A DNA stretch of 64,000 nt from Ceratopteris richardii (taxonomy: Eukaryota > Streptophyta > Polypodiopsida > Polypodiales > Pteridaceae). The position numbers and the translations under genes were made by a program. This document shows positions 44,734-55,128 of this stretch, piece by piece; the stretch's first letter is position 1; each line of letters starts with the position of its first letter. Location: contig CM035413.1 in assembly GCA_020310875.1 (NCBI GenBank), positions 185,785,855 through 185,849,854 of the forward strand. Direction: 5' to 3'. A model generated the notes under the pieces. The model saw nothing but the letters and a program-made list of their open reading frames with translations. It was not told the origin of the DNA and did not search any database.

Positions 44734-45447
44734 GTGGAAGCGTTCTCTTTTCCAATACCCCATTTAGAAGCAGAACAAACAGCACCACTGGATCCAACTT
44801 TTGATTTTGAGATGTCCGATGCATTCTCCAATGAGTTCCAGTTTTCAGAAGGACAATTGTTTTCTCAAGAATTTGAAAGGCCTAGCTACCCTACCACACC
44901 CAGGGATCAGCCACAAGGACAGATTGTGTCTAGCTCTGATGATGAAAGAACAGCAACCGATGATGACGAAGGAGACGATGAAGCTAGCCAGGGAACTCAG
45001 GAATCCCAAGAGCATGAACAGACAGATGGTCAAGGCCAACAAACAAACACACATGGTGATACAAGCACCCATGAAGATGAAACTTACGAAGCAGCAGCTT
45101 ACACACTGGCTATTAAGAAGCTGTATAGAACTATGGAAAAAGTTTGGGCACGCAAAAAGCTGACTGAGGAAGAGAGTCAAGCAATAATAGAACAGGAACT
45201 TGTCACAGGCGGTTTTGAAGACGCATACATCAAAGGATTCCGAGAGTTAGTCAAATCAGTAGGCTCCAACGAAGCCCTTAGGTACTTGCAAAGAAAGCCA
45301 CTACCACAGTTTGACCCCCGCAGAGTACGACTACTTTCCAAGCCCGGCGAATACATTTGTGTACCAATAGGAGCACAGTCTTCAGAACAAGCCAGGGAGG
45401 CACGCCTCGCCCCGAAAGTTCGTTGGCAGCAGAAACCATCCTTGTAG
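44734..45447 (+). pseudogene. Gypsy-1 second ORF, acidic segment
   Basis: Same frame as the N-terminal domain. A Ser/Asp/Glu-rich disordered stretch (SSSDDERTATDDDEGDDEAS) is followed by a helical stretch (YTLAIKKLYRTMEKVWARKK, LTEEESQAIIEQELVTGG). No recognised domain. It ends with TAG at 45445-45447; the following segment lies in another frame, so a frameshift occurred between about 45357 and 45447. Confidence 0.7.
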
Positions 45448-46139
45448 ATTCCCCACCCCGCGCTACCACTGTACATACCTCAGTCATCACTAACGTACCG
45501 ACCACCCCAACCGCTTCCCCATCACCGCCCATCCCTCCAGCCTCCCCTCTTCACCCTCCTTCCCCCAGACCAACATCTTCATTCGCCGGTGGCGTAGCAG
45601 AAATCGTCTTTACGACCACTCACCCCACAATTCCTGCACCCATTAGCCCTAGTCTACCCCCTCCCACACCCACCTTTCTATCCAACCCATTCCTCCATCC
45701 ATCTTTTCCATCTTTCCCCACAACTCCAAGACCCCTTTTTCCATTCCCACCGCCATTAACCTTCTCCCCCGTCTCACCTCCCCGACCCACTGTAACCCCT
45801 CTTTCCCCTTTCCACCAAGCTGCTCCAGCCAGCCCCCCTGTAAATTACTCCTCAACCTTTGTAAATCCCGTATTTACACCAGCACGAGTACCCACAATCA
45901 CACCCATATTCACGGTCACCGCACTGGACACGTCCAATGACATGGACATCTCACCACCCACTGCACCATCACTCACTTCACTCACAGCACAAACATATTT
46001 AGGAACATCACAATTTTCAACAATCACCACAGCATCCACCTTCCCAACCCCATTCCCCGTTCCCGTTGCATCTACACCCACTGCATCTTCATTTAGCACC
46101 CCATTAATACTATCACCCACTGTAGATAATGCATTTTGA
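45448..46139 (+). pseudogene. Gypsy-1 second ORF, proline-rich segment
   Basis: Open frame 45357-46139, strongly Pro/Thr/Ser-rich (for example FPFPPPLTFSPVSPPRPTV), presumably disordered. It ends with TGA at 46137-46139 and the frame continues directly into the coiled-coil segment. Low complexity, so only its frame continuity supports it. Confidence 0.6.
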
Positions 46140-46661
46140 CAGATGTTCATGTGTATGACGCAAGTAAGAGATGAGTTCACATCTCTTGGCGATAATTACC
46201 AGCAGCTGAAGAGGACAACCAATGACTTACAGTCGCAGCTTAATTTATTGTCTATTGAGAAAGCCTCACTGAACAGCCGCTACCAAGAATTACGAGAGGC
46301 CTATCATAAATTAGAACTAGAAAGCGAAGAAAAGACCAAGGAAGCCACTGCTGACCTGGATAACTTATTAAGAGCCCAGACAGTCCGCAATGCAACGCTA
46401 ACACGAAACATGGGCTTACTCAAAAGACATCTAGCAGCAGCAAAGGAGGAAAACCAGCGCCTACAGGATCAGAACCGAGAAAATTTAGAAGCAGCTCTTG
46501 ACCACCCAGACCAACCTTTGAGTCCTAGTCGGTTCAAAGCCATTCCCTTAGACTCGATGAGGATGCTGCTAGAAGATCATGTAAGATTGCTAGATGAATA
46601 CGACCGCATGAACGAGGAGTTACAGAAACTCAAAGAAGATCACAAATTACTCCAATTATGA
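46140..46661 (+). pseudogene. Gypsy-1 second ORF, coiled-coil segment
   Basis: Same frame as the Pro-rich segment. A long heptad-like helix: TSLGDNYQQLKRTTNDLQSQ, LELESEEKTKEATADLDNLL, then ...NQRLQDQNRENLEAAL and LLDEYDRMNEELQKLKEDHK. Likely an oligomerisation coil. TGA at 46659-46661, then the frame continues. Confidence 0.72.
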
Positions 46662-48044
46662 GCACCGGCACACCAAGACATACCAGCACGTGTGGACCCC
46701 TCTCCTGACATCTTAGAGGAACTCAACTCATTACGGGCCCAGGTATCAAACCTTGAATCAAGGATCGCAGTATATGAAGCACCACCAAGGCCAGATTCCC
46801 CACCTGAGCTACCAGTTGAAGAAGAAACTGTCACCATCCCGGTGGAGGAAACGTTTGAAGAGGCATACGAGCCACAACCCAACCCAGGCGGACGCGTCAC
46901 GGCTGAAGGCCAGATGACTTACGAACTCCCGACCCCCGCGTGGATGAAGACAATTGAAGAACTTGGGAGCGCGCACTCAGCTAGAGTAGAGGCACAATTA
47001 CATGCCATGGTGATGATAGAAGAAAGAATTTTACAATCTCCATTCTTTGCTCATTTGGCCCCGCGACGATACATATCTGGGCACGAGCTACAGTATAAAC
47101 CGTATTTTATGTTAATGGCCGAATACCAGTTAGCCATTGAGAAAGAAACAGGTAAGAAACCATCGCATGCGACTCAGTTCGAGGAAGACGATTTGCCACT
47201 AGATGCGCAGCAAGGAGAGATCTATCAACCAGAGTGGCGCAAAGATTTACTACAGAAGTATCCAGAAATGATGAGTACATGGGTAAAGGCACCTTTGCAT
47301 TTAAAGTACAACCCATGTTGGGGACCAGTACCACGACGCCGCTCCTGGACTGCCTTTGCTATTAAGGTACAAAACAATAAGCAGTGCCAGGACTGGTTGA
47401 ATTGCCCCTACTTTAAGCCACCCATCGAGTTACCAACTGTAGGCTACATGATGGCTACAATTCGCCACTGGCTCCCTCGACTAAAGCATATGGACAATAT
47501 AGCAGCACATATGACTGTCAAAATCTTTGACATGATGCAAATGGTTTTTAAAGTCTTCCGACGCGTCAAGGCACCTCATGTAAACACCCTGGGCTTTGAG
47601 CATGGCAATTTCGATCTGGTATATGATATGAGTACAACGCCATCGCTACGGGTGTGTTATGCCTGGCATTGCAGAATAAAGTACCTACCGGCGTGCTACA
47701 AGCAGACGTTCGAAGAGATGTTCACAACCGGCTTCTGGGAATACCATTCAGAGGTATTCATAAGCAGACCTACACATTTATTACACTTATTTGCCTGTGA
47801 ACGAATGGTCTATTCCACACACTATCAGCTCCCGCCACCGGAAGAACCACAACCAATAGACTGTGAGAAACTCGAGGCCGATCTGGCCCGAGGCATTCGT
47901 ATCTCCGAGCACACCCTCGCTCAAGACCTCCTACAGAACTATATCCGGCAGACCTCACAACAAGGTTCTGTCAGGGACGACAGAAGCGAGAGGGAGGGGG
48001 GTGTTGGAAGCAGCCAGAGGCATAGAAGACGCGGAAGCATGTAA
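46662..48044 (+). pseudogene. Gypsy-1 second ORF, C-terminal domain running into the 3' LTR
   Basis: A 450-codon open stretch in the same frame. A short coil (LEELNSLRAQVSNLESRIAV) and a Glu/Pro-rich linker lead to a Trp/Tyr-rich folded region (YISGHELQYKPYFMLMAEY, WGPVPRRRSWTAFAIKVQ, RHWLPRLKHMDNIAAHMT) and RIKYLPACYKQTFEEMFTTG, with EYHSEVF and THLLHLFACER. The tail QQGSVRDDRSEREGG reads through the polypurine tract and 43 bp into the LTR, ending basic (RHRRRGSM). The last 130 residues or so are conserved in the minus copy, including the read into the LTR. No known domain recognised; not an obvious env, with no membrane segment or signal peptide seen. Confidence 0.78.
47988..48001 (+). other. 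Gypsy-1 polypurine tract
   Basis: GAGAGGGAGGGGGG immediately before the LTR start TGTTGGAAGC; the minus copy has the equivalent G-rich tract at 27442-27428. It primes second-strand synthesis. Here it is also codons of the second ORF (SEREGG). Confidence 0.88.
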
Positions 48045-48652
48045 CGATAGAGCAGGGAGCCAGTCGAATCTTTTTTCAAAGAATCATGTTTTAGAAATAC
48101 TTTTCAAAAAACCTCCAACGGTGATTTTTATCACTAATGTAACATATGTAACATAGAAAAACCCTTTTCTTAATTTGTCGCTCCATTTTGTGCAAGCTGA
48201 GGAGTCCTCGAGCTTGAGGAGCTTAGGTAGAACAAGCGTATCAATTTTCGTTATTTTTAAACACCGTTTACCCTTCCAAATAGCATCTAGGACCTAATTT
48301 TTAACTATGCCTGTCACTAGATGTGAAACCGGTCAAAACTAATCTAGAAACTATAAAAAGAGCTAGAGAGCTCATTTTTGAGGTCAGCTTGTTTGAGTAG
48401 AGAAGAGCTTAGAGCTATTTTGAACTTGTAAGAGTGTTCTTGAGTAATAGAGTTAATTTCTCACCATCCATTGTGCCTTGCTTGTCTCTTCGTTGTGTGT
48501 GTGTATGTGTGTGTGCATCTCTATGCTTCTCACCTTCACTCTCACTTCATCTCACATTCACGATCTTCATATCACTCCTATCTCTTCCGCGGATTGACAA
48601 TTAAGGAGGTGAAGCTTCTTAACGTGGTTCTCACCATTGTGCTAGAGCAACA
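48002..48652 (+). repeat. Gypsy-1 plus copy 3' LTR (651 bp)
   Basis: Starts TGTTGGAAGC and ends GCTAGAGCAACA. TATA box in CTATAAAAAGAGCTAGAGAG at 48351-48370; a GT microsatellite lies at about 48494-48520. It aligns throughout with 26743-27427. The next base begins Copia-A RT sequence. Confidence 0.88.
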
Positions 48653-49998
48653 ATCTCCTCATTATCAATTCCCTAAGTTTGTGCAAAGCCTTTTGCTACA
48701 AGCCTTGCCTTATACCTGTTAATGGAACCATCAGAATTCTTCTTGAGTTTATAGACCCATCTTGAGCCTATTACCTTCATGGATGAAGTCTTGGGCACCA
48801 AATCCCAAGTGTTGTTTTCCTCAAGTGCTTCAATCTCTTCCTTCATTGCATGCTTCCATTCTATTTTTGCTTTGGCCTCTTCAAATGATGATGGCTCCTC
48901 TTGGTTTATGTCCTATGCTATGTAGATAGAATGTTTAGTTACTAATGAGGTTTCAAACCCATACCTTTCTGGTTTTTTCTTTTCCCTCATAGATCTTCTT
49001 AGGTCATGATGTGATGATTCTGCCTCATGTCCAAGTTCCTGCAATTTTGCTTTACCTTTAGACTTCCATGCTTTGATCTTTTCTATCTGAGATTCTTCAT
49101 CATCCTCCAAGGTGTCTTGTTCTTCAATCTTTGGTTGTTCTCTACCAATCTTTGGAAAATCTTCTTCAAGATTATGTGGTAAATTGACCTTCTTGCATGA
49201 ATCTTCATACCATGAATTGTTTTCATCAAAAACTACATCTCTGCTTGCCAAGAATCCTTTGTTGGTAGGGTTGTATAACCTGTAGCCTTTTTTATTGTTG
49301 TCATATCCAATAACTACACACCTTTCTGCCTTTGGATCCATCTTGCCTCTAACCTGTGAAGGAACATGAGCAAAAGCAATACATCCAAAAATTTTACAAT
49401 GATCTAAGCTTGGTCTTTTTCCATTCCAAGCCTCATATGGAGTCATCCCATCAAGGGATTTTGAAGGCAACCTGTTAATCAAGTAAGTGGCTGTAGATAC
49501 AGCCTCAGCCCATAGATAATTAGGCAAATGTTTTTCATTTAACATGGCCCTTGCAGGTTCAACAATTGTCCTATTCCTCCTTTTTGCCACTCCATTTTGC
49601 TCAGGAGTGTACCTTGTAGTTACCTCTCTTTTGATTCCTCTTTCTTGAAGAAAAGAATCAAACTCATGGGAGAAGTATTCTCCCCCTCCATCTGACCTTA
49701 GTCTTTTTAGTGATTTACCTGTTTGATTCTCCACAAGAGTCAAATATCTTTTGAAACATGAAAAAACTTCATCTTTGTGTTTCATAAAGAATAGGATAGT
49801 CCATCTATTGCAATCATCAATAAAGGAGACATAATACCTTGATCCAGATATTGAAGCTTCCTTGCTAGGTCCCCATACATCTGTATGAACCAAATCCAAG
49901 AGATCTCCATGTATATAACCTTTCTTCATGAATGGTAACATGTGAGACTTTCCAAATTGACATGCACTACACTTATAAATCATATGTTGTTTTGACAA
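48653..49998 (-). pseudogene. Copia-A integrase core and RT N-terminus
   Basis: The frame 49998-48913 begins in the zinc module (MIYKCSACQFGKSH) and carries VHTDVWGPSKEAS, SDGGGEYFSHEF, TPEQNGVAKRRNRT (the D,D-35-E set), then KMDPKAERCVVIGYD and the acidic linker. After one stop at about 48910 the RT begins: EEAKAKIEWKHAMKEEIEAL, MKVIGSRWVYKLKKNSDGSI and KARLVAKGFAQT, then a TAG and GIDNEE. There it is cut by the 3' LTR end of the Gypsy-1 plus copy at 48652. Confidence 0.92.
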
Positions 49999-50254
49999 GT
50001 TAAGAAGTCCAAGTACACTTTGGTCCCTGCAAATTTGCTTTTAATGACCTTTCACCAATATGTGCTAACCTTTTGTGCCATACTTCCAATTATGTGAGTG
50101 TCTGAATACCATAATTAAAGAGAGCAATGTTTCTAGTGTCTTGTAATTCAAATGTGAACAATCTACCTGTCTTTTCACCTTTTGCAATTCTTCTGAATCC
50201 TTGACTTGGATCTTCAACAAATGCTCCTGCTTTTGTGAACCTGACTTGCAACCC
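49999..50254 (-). pseudogene. Copia-A pre-integrase and zinc-module start, frameshifted
   Basis: Continues after the stop at 50255 as LQVRFTKAGAFVEDPSQGF, GRLFTFELQDTRNIALFNY and LEVWHKRLAHIGERS, the HH half of the integrase zinc module. A frameshift at about 50030 separates it from the CC half at 49998. Confidence 0.8.
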
Positions 50255-51574
50255 TTAATCTACTATCTGACCAACACTTATCAAATTCTTTGTAATGGTA
50301 GGGACATAGAGTACCTTACTGAGTAGGTTGATGTTTCCATCAGGTGCTTTGACATTGCCTATTTTCTCCACATGATGTTTTGTATCATCTCCTATTTGTA
50401 CCTCATGCTTATTCCTTGGATCTTCTAAATCTAATAGGAGTGCCACATTTCCTGCCACATGATTTGAACAACCTGAATCTATGTAGAAAACATGCTCATC
50501 AGATTTACCTTGTGGCATAGCCATGTTCATGATCAATAATGAATCCTCTTTGTTTGAGTCTTCTGTGTAGTTATTGAATTCTCTCCTTCCTTTGTAGCCT
50601 CGTTGATAGTTTGAATGATTGTAGTTGTTGTAGTTGCCATGATAATTGTTGAACCTTCCTCTTGAGTAGCCATAACTTCCTCTATTGTATCGACTGCCTC
50701 TTTGATTCCTGGAATTCCTAAAGCAATTTTCAGTTGTATGATTAGTTAGTCCACAAATAGAACATGCGTTGGAGCCTTGGGATCTCCCCTTGCCTTGTCT
50801 ACCTCCTCTTCCTATACCTCTACCATGTCTTCCTCTACCTGCATAGTTATCTTGATATGTACCTGCTTCATCATCCACTTTCTTTGCCTTTCCTTTGTTA
50901 TCTTTGGACTTGCTTTTACGAGTGTATAAAGCTGAAGATTGATTACCTTTAGAGCTTTCTCCATTTTTTATAAGCTTTGCCTCTTGAGTAAGTAGTTGTC
51001 CAATGAGTGTATTGAAATCAGGTACATGCATGTCCATGTACAAATCCATAGCTATGGTGAATGCTTCCCACTTGTCATCTGCCTTCAAGCCATTGATGAC
51101 CTGCCTTACAATTTTCTCTTCATCTATTACCTCTCCAATGCTTCCCAACTGATCTGCTATGTCCTTGAGCTTTGTGACAAAATCAGTCACATTTTGTTTG
51201 GGAGCCTTCTTGAGAGTTGTGAAATCCAACCATAGTTGATGCTTCCTAGCTTTAGTACTTGAAGAGAAGAAAGCTTCAAGTGCATCCCACAATTCCTGAG
51301 ATGTCTTACAACTTCTAATGTGAGGCAACAAAAAATTTGAGATAGAGTTGAGGAGATAAGACCTTGCAAGTGCATCCTTGGAGCACCATGTGCTCAATCT
51401 TTCTTGCTCTTCTTGTGTTGGTTGACTTTTGTTCCTGAAACTTGGCATAACTTCATCTCCAGCCACATAACCATATAAACTTCTACCTTGGAGATAAGCT
51501 TCCGTCCTTAATGACCAAGCTGAGTAATTACCTCTATCCAATTTGTCAATTGATGAAGGAAATCCATCTGCCAT
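50255..51574 (-). pseudogene. Copia-A gag and protease
   Basis: An intact frame of 439 codons from ATG 51572-51574, 4 nt past the primer region. Gag: LDRGNYSAWSLRTEAYLQGR, SKDALARSYLLNSISNF, LWDALEAFFSSSTKARKH and ADDKWEAFTIAMDLYMD. Then a Gly/Arg/Asn/Tyr-rich nucleocapsid with one canonical zinc knuckle CSICGLTNHTTENC. The protease active site is VFYIDSGCSNHVAG, and LSKVLYVPTITKNLISVGQ closes the domain. A TAA after GQIVD stops the frame where the polyprotein should continue, so integrase and RT would not be made from it. The element's gag is the most intact of the copia copies here. Confidence 0.93.
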
Positions 51575-51577
51575 CCT

Positions 51578-51590
51578 TGCTCTGATACCA
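51578..51590 (-). other. Copia-A primer-binding site for initiator tRNA-Met
   Basis: On the minus strand TGGTATCAGAGCA begins 1 nt after the LTR end (CTCTTCACA). It is complementary to the tRNA-iMet 3' end. Confidence 0.95.
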
Positions 51591-51591
51591 C

Positions 51592-52850
51592 TGTGAAGAG
51601 ATGGATAGGTATGTGCTTGAAGATGAAAAGGTGTTTCAAAATCCTTGATCTACACCAGCCAAATGAACTCCAGGAGTATATGGTGGGCCCTTTTAGCTTG
51701 CAAATGGATGTATTAGACACCCTATGTACCTTGGAAGATCACTCTCAAAAAGATAGATCAAAACAGATAAGTTGGAGTTAACTCAGAGGTGAAGAACTTG
51801 CTATTTTGGTTCATACACCTGTCCAGTGTTTTGCATAATTCTCTGAGCACAACAGCAATTAGCTTAATTCCTCTTGGGTAAGTCTAGTTAACTTAAAGAG
51901 CTAACTTTAAAGAGTAATCGCATAAAAAATAATGAACCACACACTGAGAAAGATGTTTAACAAGTGATGACATCATCCCGATTTTCACGGGCTGCTACAG
52001 TAATGAGACCAGTGAGCAGAAAAATGCACATAACTCTAGATTTAAGAATTCAATGATTATGAAAATTTGTATGCTTATACTAGATAGTATGTTGAATCCA
52101 AAAAGCTTTAAATTATTGAATTTGGGTAAGTACATACGGAGAAACAGCTCTGACACGATGAGTAAAAAGGTCAGGTACCTGACAGAGAAGTGAGAATGAA
52201 CAGACACTGTTGACTTCAAGACTGAAACACCCAAATGAAATGAAAATTGATGAGCATATAGTACATGTATAGAGCTAACATCACCAAGTTAAATCACGGA
52301 AAATGATGCACCAAGCTCAGAGAAACCATCTCTACAATCTGACTGAGAAAACTGAGAGATATGGGAGTGATTAGTACACTTCACAAGAACATGGGAATAT
52401 GAACTCAAATGATCATGAAAATGAACGTATATTGCTTGTACAATACAATGGACTTACTGATACATATGTGTGCCTTGGAATCACACCTTGATATGGCATA
52501 AAGCTCAGCTCTTGGAGGTCTTCACATAGGTCTCTCTAACCACGACTAAAACTGCCATCTATTTATAGTTGAGCTTGGGAGGCTAACTTCCCTCAATCAC
52601 TCTCCAATCAATTAGTGATTGATTTGATTCTCTACCTACCACAAATCATGAATTTGTGGCTCCTCTTTCCCTTTTTGATCAAGTGGACTCAACCACTTAA
52701 GATTCTTTCACTTTTACATTAAGTAAACTCTTCAAAAGTTACGAGAGGTAGTTCACAAGTGAACTTTACATTGTCTTCATTTTAAGGCTTCTTCTATGAC
52801 TTTGTGGGACTCAAGCCAATACTTAGGCTTGTCATAGACTTGCTCCAACA
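51592..52850 (-). repeat. Copia-A 5' LTR (1,259 bp)
   Basis: Partner of 24425-25698, TGTTGGAGCAAG to CTCTTCACA on the minus strand. TATA-like CTATAAATAG at 52568-52559, the probable promoter. The right edge is followed by ATATT (52851-52855). Confidence 0.95.
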
Positions 52851-52855
52851 ATATT

Positions 52856-52995
52856 AAATGCATTTTGGTTATTCATAATGTTTGTTTTTGTGGAAGATGC
52901 AATTTATCCATTACATTCATCTACAAAGGAGACATCAATTAGCTTGAAGGATGTATATGAGACTTTTTTTCCTCTTTTTATAGGTGGATAGCTAA
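52856..52995 (+). pseudogene. Outer Copia-B copy (B1), piece 3
   Basis: Resumes the outer copy after Copia-A: FVEDAIYPLHSSTKE corresponds to FVEDTI-stop-PLLSCTK in copy B3 (62200-62255), the integrase-RT linker. It stops at 52995, where the 5' LTR of B3 starts; its remainder should lie beyond the right window edge. Confidence 0.7.
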
Positions 52996-53225
52996 TGTTG
53001 ATATATTTAGGTAGTGATGTGTGTGAACACACCAGGAACACTAGGGAATTTTTTTCCCCTCTTTAGGAGGTTTCTTACCCCCCTTGCAAATATGCCTATA
53101 ACCCTAACATGTCACTTATCTTTGTACATTCTAGTGGTAATACATTCAGTATTGTGTGTTTTGCTCCAAAATTCTTTTTCCTTCTTATGTTGCCCGCATG
53201 CTTCTGCAAACCTCAAACTCCAACA
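52996..53225 (+). repeat. Copia-B3 5' LTR (230 bp)
   Basis: TGTTGATATATTTAGGTAG to CTCCAACA; same sequence as the B2 LTRs read on their coding strand, more diverged. Followed by TTTGTATCAAAGT, a mutated copy of the tRNA-Met primer site (TTGGTATCAGAGC). Confidence 0.9.
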
Positions 53226-53559
53226 ATTTGTATCAAAGTAGGTTGTTGCTTCATCTAGGGTGTCGACATCCCTCTGGGCACAATCTTAAAACCGCACAAA
53301 ATCTGGTGAGCATACTCAGGATGATTAGGAGATCAAAACAACTTTGTTGTGTGGTGCAAAAATTGCGATCTGAGCTCGTTTCAGCCTTTGAACACACTAT
53401 CACAGTGCTTATGTAGGCAATTTCTTCTTTTTGTGCCAAAGATATATACATGTTTCAGTTTGTCAGTATAAGAATCTCAAATGTTGCTACATATTTAGTA
53501 GAAATCGAGAGGGTAGTTCTGTTTAATGTTTTGGGATACAATCATTTTTCTTGGATAGT

Positions 53560-53854
53560 ACAAATTATCCATTATGGGCTTATATGATGCATCATGTATT
53601 GGTTTCAAAAGGACTATGGAATATTGTATAGGGTGTTAAAAAACATTTTATTTCACTTGCAAATACAGTCACTAAAGGGGATGCAAATGGTGTTCAAGAT
53701 GATGATATTCTTCATGTTCCTGTTCTTGTTGCGGTTCCTGTTGCACCTATTGTAGAGCAAATTTGTTAGGGTGGTAGAGATGCTCAACACATGCATTGAT
53801 AGCCTTGCCTATTAAACGTGCCATTATTCCTCATGGCATTCGCTCTTGCAGAAC
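53560..53854 (+). pseudogene. Copia-B3 gag, N-terminal part
   Basis: LDSTNYPLWAYMMHHVLVSK, KGLWNIV and KRAIIPHGIRSCRT, with several stops. Interrupted at 53854 by the non-autonomous element. Confidence 0.85.
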
Positions 53855-54850
53855 TGTTGAGCCCATAAAAGTCACATTGGCCAAAGTCAACTATAGTCAA
53901 AGTCAAAGGGACAAAGTTAAAGCTATCAAAGTCAACATGTTCAAGATCAAAGTCAACATGGGTGAACTCAAAGTGCTCAAAGCTTGGGTGTCAAGGTGCA
54001 AAGGTAGTGCACAATTAATCGTTCACAAAGGGTGTAATTGCAGAAAGTTGGTCGCAAGGTTGCTGAGTGTATTTCTATAAGTCTCTAAGGTTTAAAGTGT
54101 TTTAAAGTGTTTTGGAAGGTTCAAGTGAACCCTCTCTTAGGTGCACATTTGAAGAATTAAAAGGCAAAATGTGAAGTGACCGCGTATGCAGAAGTGAAAG
54201 TATGGCCCCCCTATTCAAAATTTTGTATTTTCCTAAAGTCATTATAGGACAAAATAGGGATTCGTTGGCTGCCCACTCTTGGAGACAATCTTGGGACCTA
54301 CACATGAGGACCAAGATGTTATGGGAGTTGGAGCGTACATGAACCGAAACCCAAAAAGGAAGAAGTATTCTTGGTTGGGGAGATTATTGTGAAATATTCT
54401 AGAGCAAGAGAGAGAGGATATATTCAGAGAGAGTGCACACGACACAAAGAGCCATTGGAAGGAGAGCAAGAAGAGTGACTTATATTGTATGCAGAGAAGG
54501 TGAAGTAAGGAATAGCAAGAGTTCCAATGTCCCATTGAAGGTGCACGTCGATAGAAGGTGTCCATCCCTCCCCTCATTGGAAGCTTGGTGCAAGGTGTGC
54601 ACAAGGGCAAGCTTGGAGAAGGTGGAGGTCTGGTGCAGAGGTCGGCAGTAGATTATAAGTACTTTGTAATCTTGTTTCATGAGCATTAGTTAGTCTCTGG
54701 CATATTGCGTAGAGCATTTGGCTTATGTACAAGCTTCTATTCTTCTCTTCCTAATTGATCAGAAGCTTTCGGTGTCATTAATTCTCTTGTTCTCACCCTC
54801 CATCCTCCTACAAACACTCAAGTCCCTTTCTGCACAAGAATCCCCCAACA
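53855..54850 (+). repeat. Non-autonomous element 5' LTR (996 bp)
   Basis: TGTTGAGCCCATAAAAG to ATCCCCCAACA; matches 59351-60347 throughout. Its first 150 bp contain AAAGTCAA-type words repeated about ten times (53871-53985). Confidence 0.95.
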
Positions 54851-55128
54851 AAATTTGGCATGCACTGTGGGACCTAAGGAGGCTTGAGCATAGGAGGAGC
54901 AATATTGCGGTGTGGGAGAAACATTATTCAAGTGCCGAGAGTGCTATAGTGCTACTTTATCGAGTTAAGAGGTAAATCTTCTTATTAATTATCTCACCCT
55001 AAGAGGCTTCTGAATAGATCATGACCGCAATCCGGTCTCAAACATTGAGGATCACTTGCAAAGCAACAAGAAGGAAGGCTATTAGAAGATCCCTCAGTCC
55101 ACTGTCATCAACATCGTGAGTAAAGAAC
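54851..55128 (+). other. Leader with candidate primer-binding site
   Basis: Right after the LTR: AAATTTGGCATGCACTGTGG, similar in place and form to TTTGGCGCC-type primer sites of plant Ty3 elements. I cannot name the tRNA. The rest is noncoding up to the gag ATG at 55129. Confidence 0.55.

Larger units (their letters stand above)
33063..48652 (+). mobile_element. Gypsy-1 plus copy: giant Ty3/gypsy element with two proteases and a second ORF
   Basis: Leader, gag, protease 1, RT, RNase H, integrase with two zinc modules and protease 2 (34007-42437), a spacer, a second ORF of about 1,500 codons (43540-48044), polypurine tract (47988-48001) and 3' LTR (48002-48652). Gag to protease 2 was one frame: all parts up to about 37700 share one frame, then one extra A in an A7 run (37703-37709) moves the rest to the next. 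No 5' LTR or target duplication is visible: the 5 bp after the 3' LTR (ATCTC) is not matched at 26738-26742 (CCTTG). The left boundary is uncertain. Confidence 0.85.
24425..52850 (-). mobile_element. Copia-A: complete inverted LTR retrotransposon, itself split by a 21.9-kb gypsy block
   Basis: LTRs at 24425-25698 and 51592-52850, flanked by the 5-bp duplication ATATT at 24420-24424 and 52851-52855. Minus-strand order: 5' LTR, tRNA-Met primer site, gag, protease, integrase, first part of RT (51574 to about 48658), then the foreign block 26743-48652, then the second part of RT and RNase H (26742 to 25731), polypurine tract and 3' LTR. Without the block the element is about 6.5 kb. About 80-90 RT codons, between GIDNEE and KADPSLF, are missing at the split, so the block did not arrive by one clean insertion. 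Removing the whole element rejoins the outer Copia-B copy. Confidence 0.95.

Noticed and set aside
46692..48044. The second ORF as an env (envelope) gene
   Set aside because: No signal peptide, transmembrane segment, cleavage site or cysteine pattern; coiled coil and Pro-rich parts alone are not enough.
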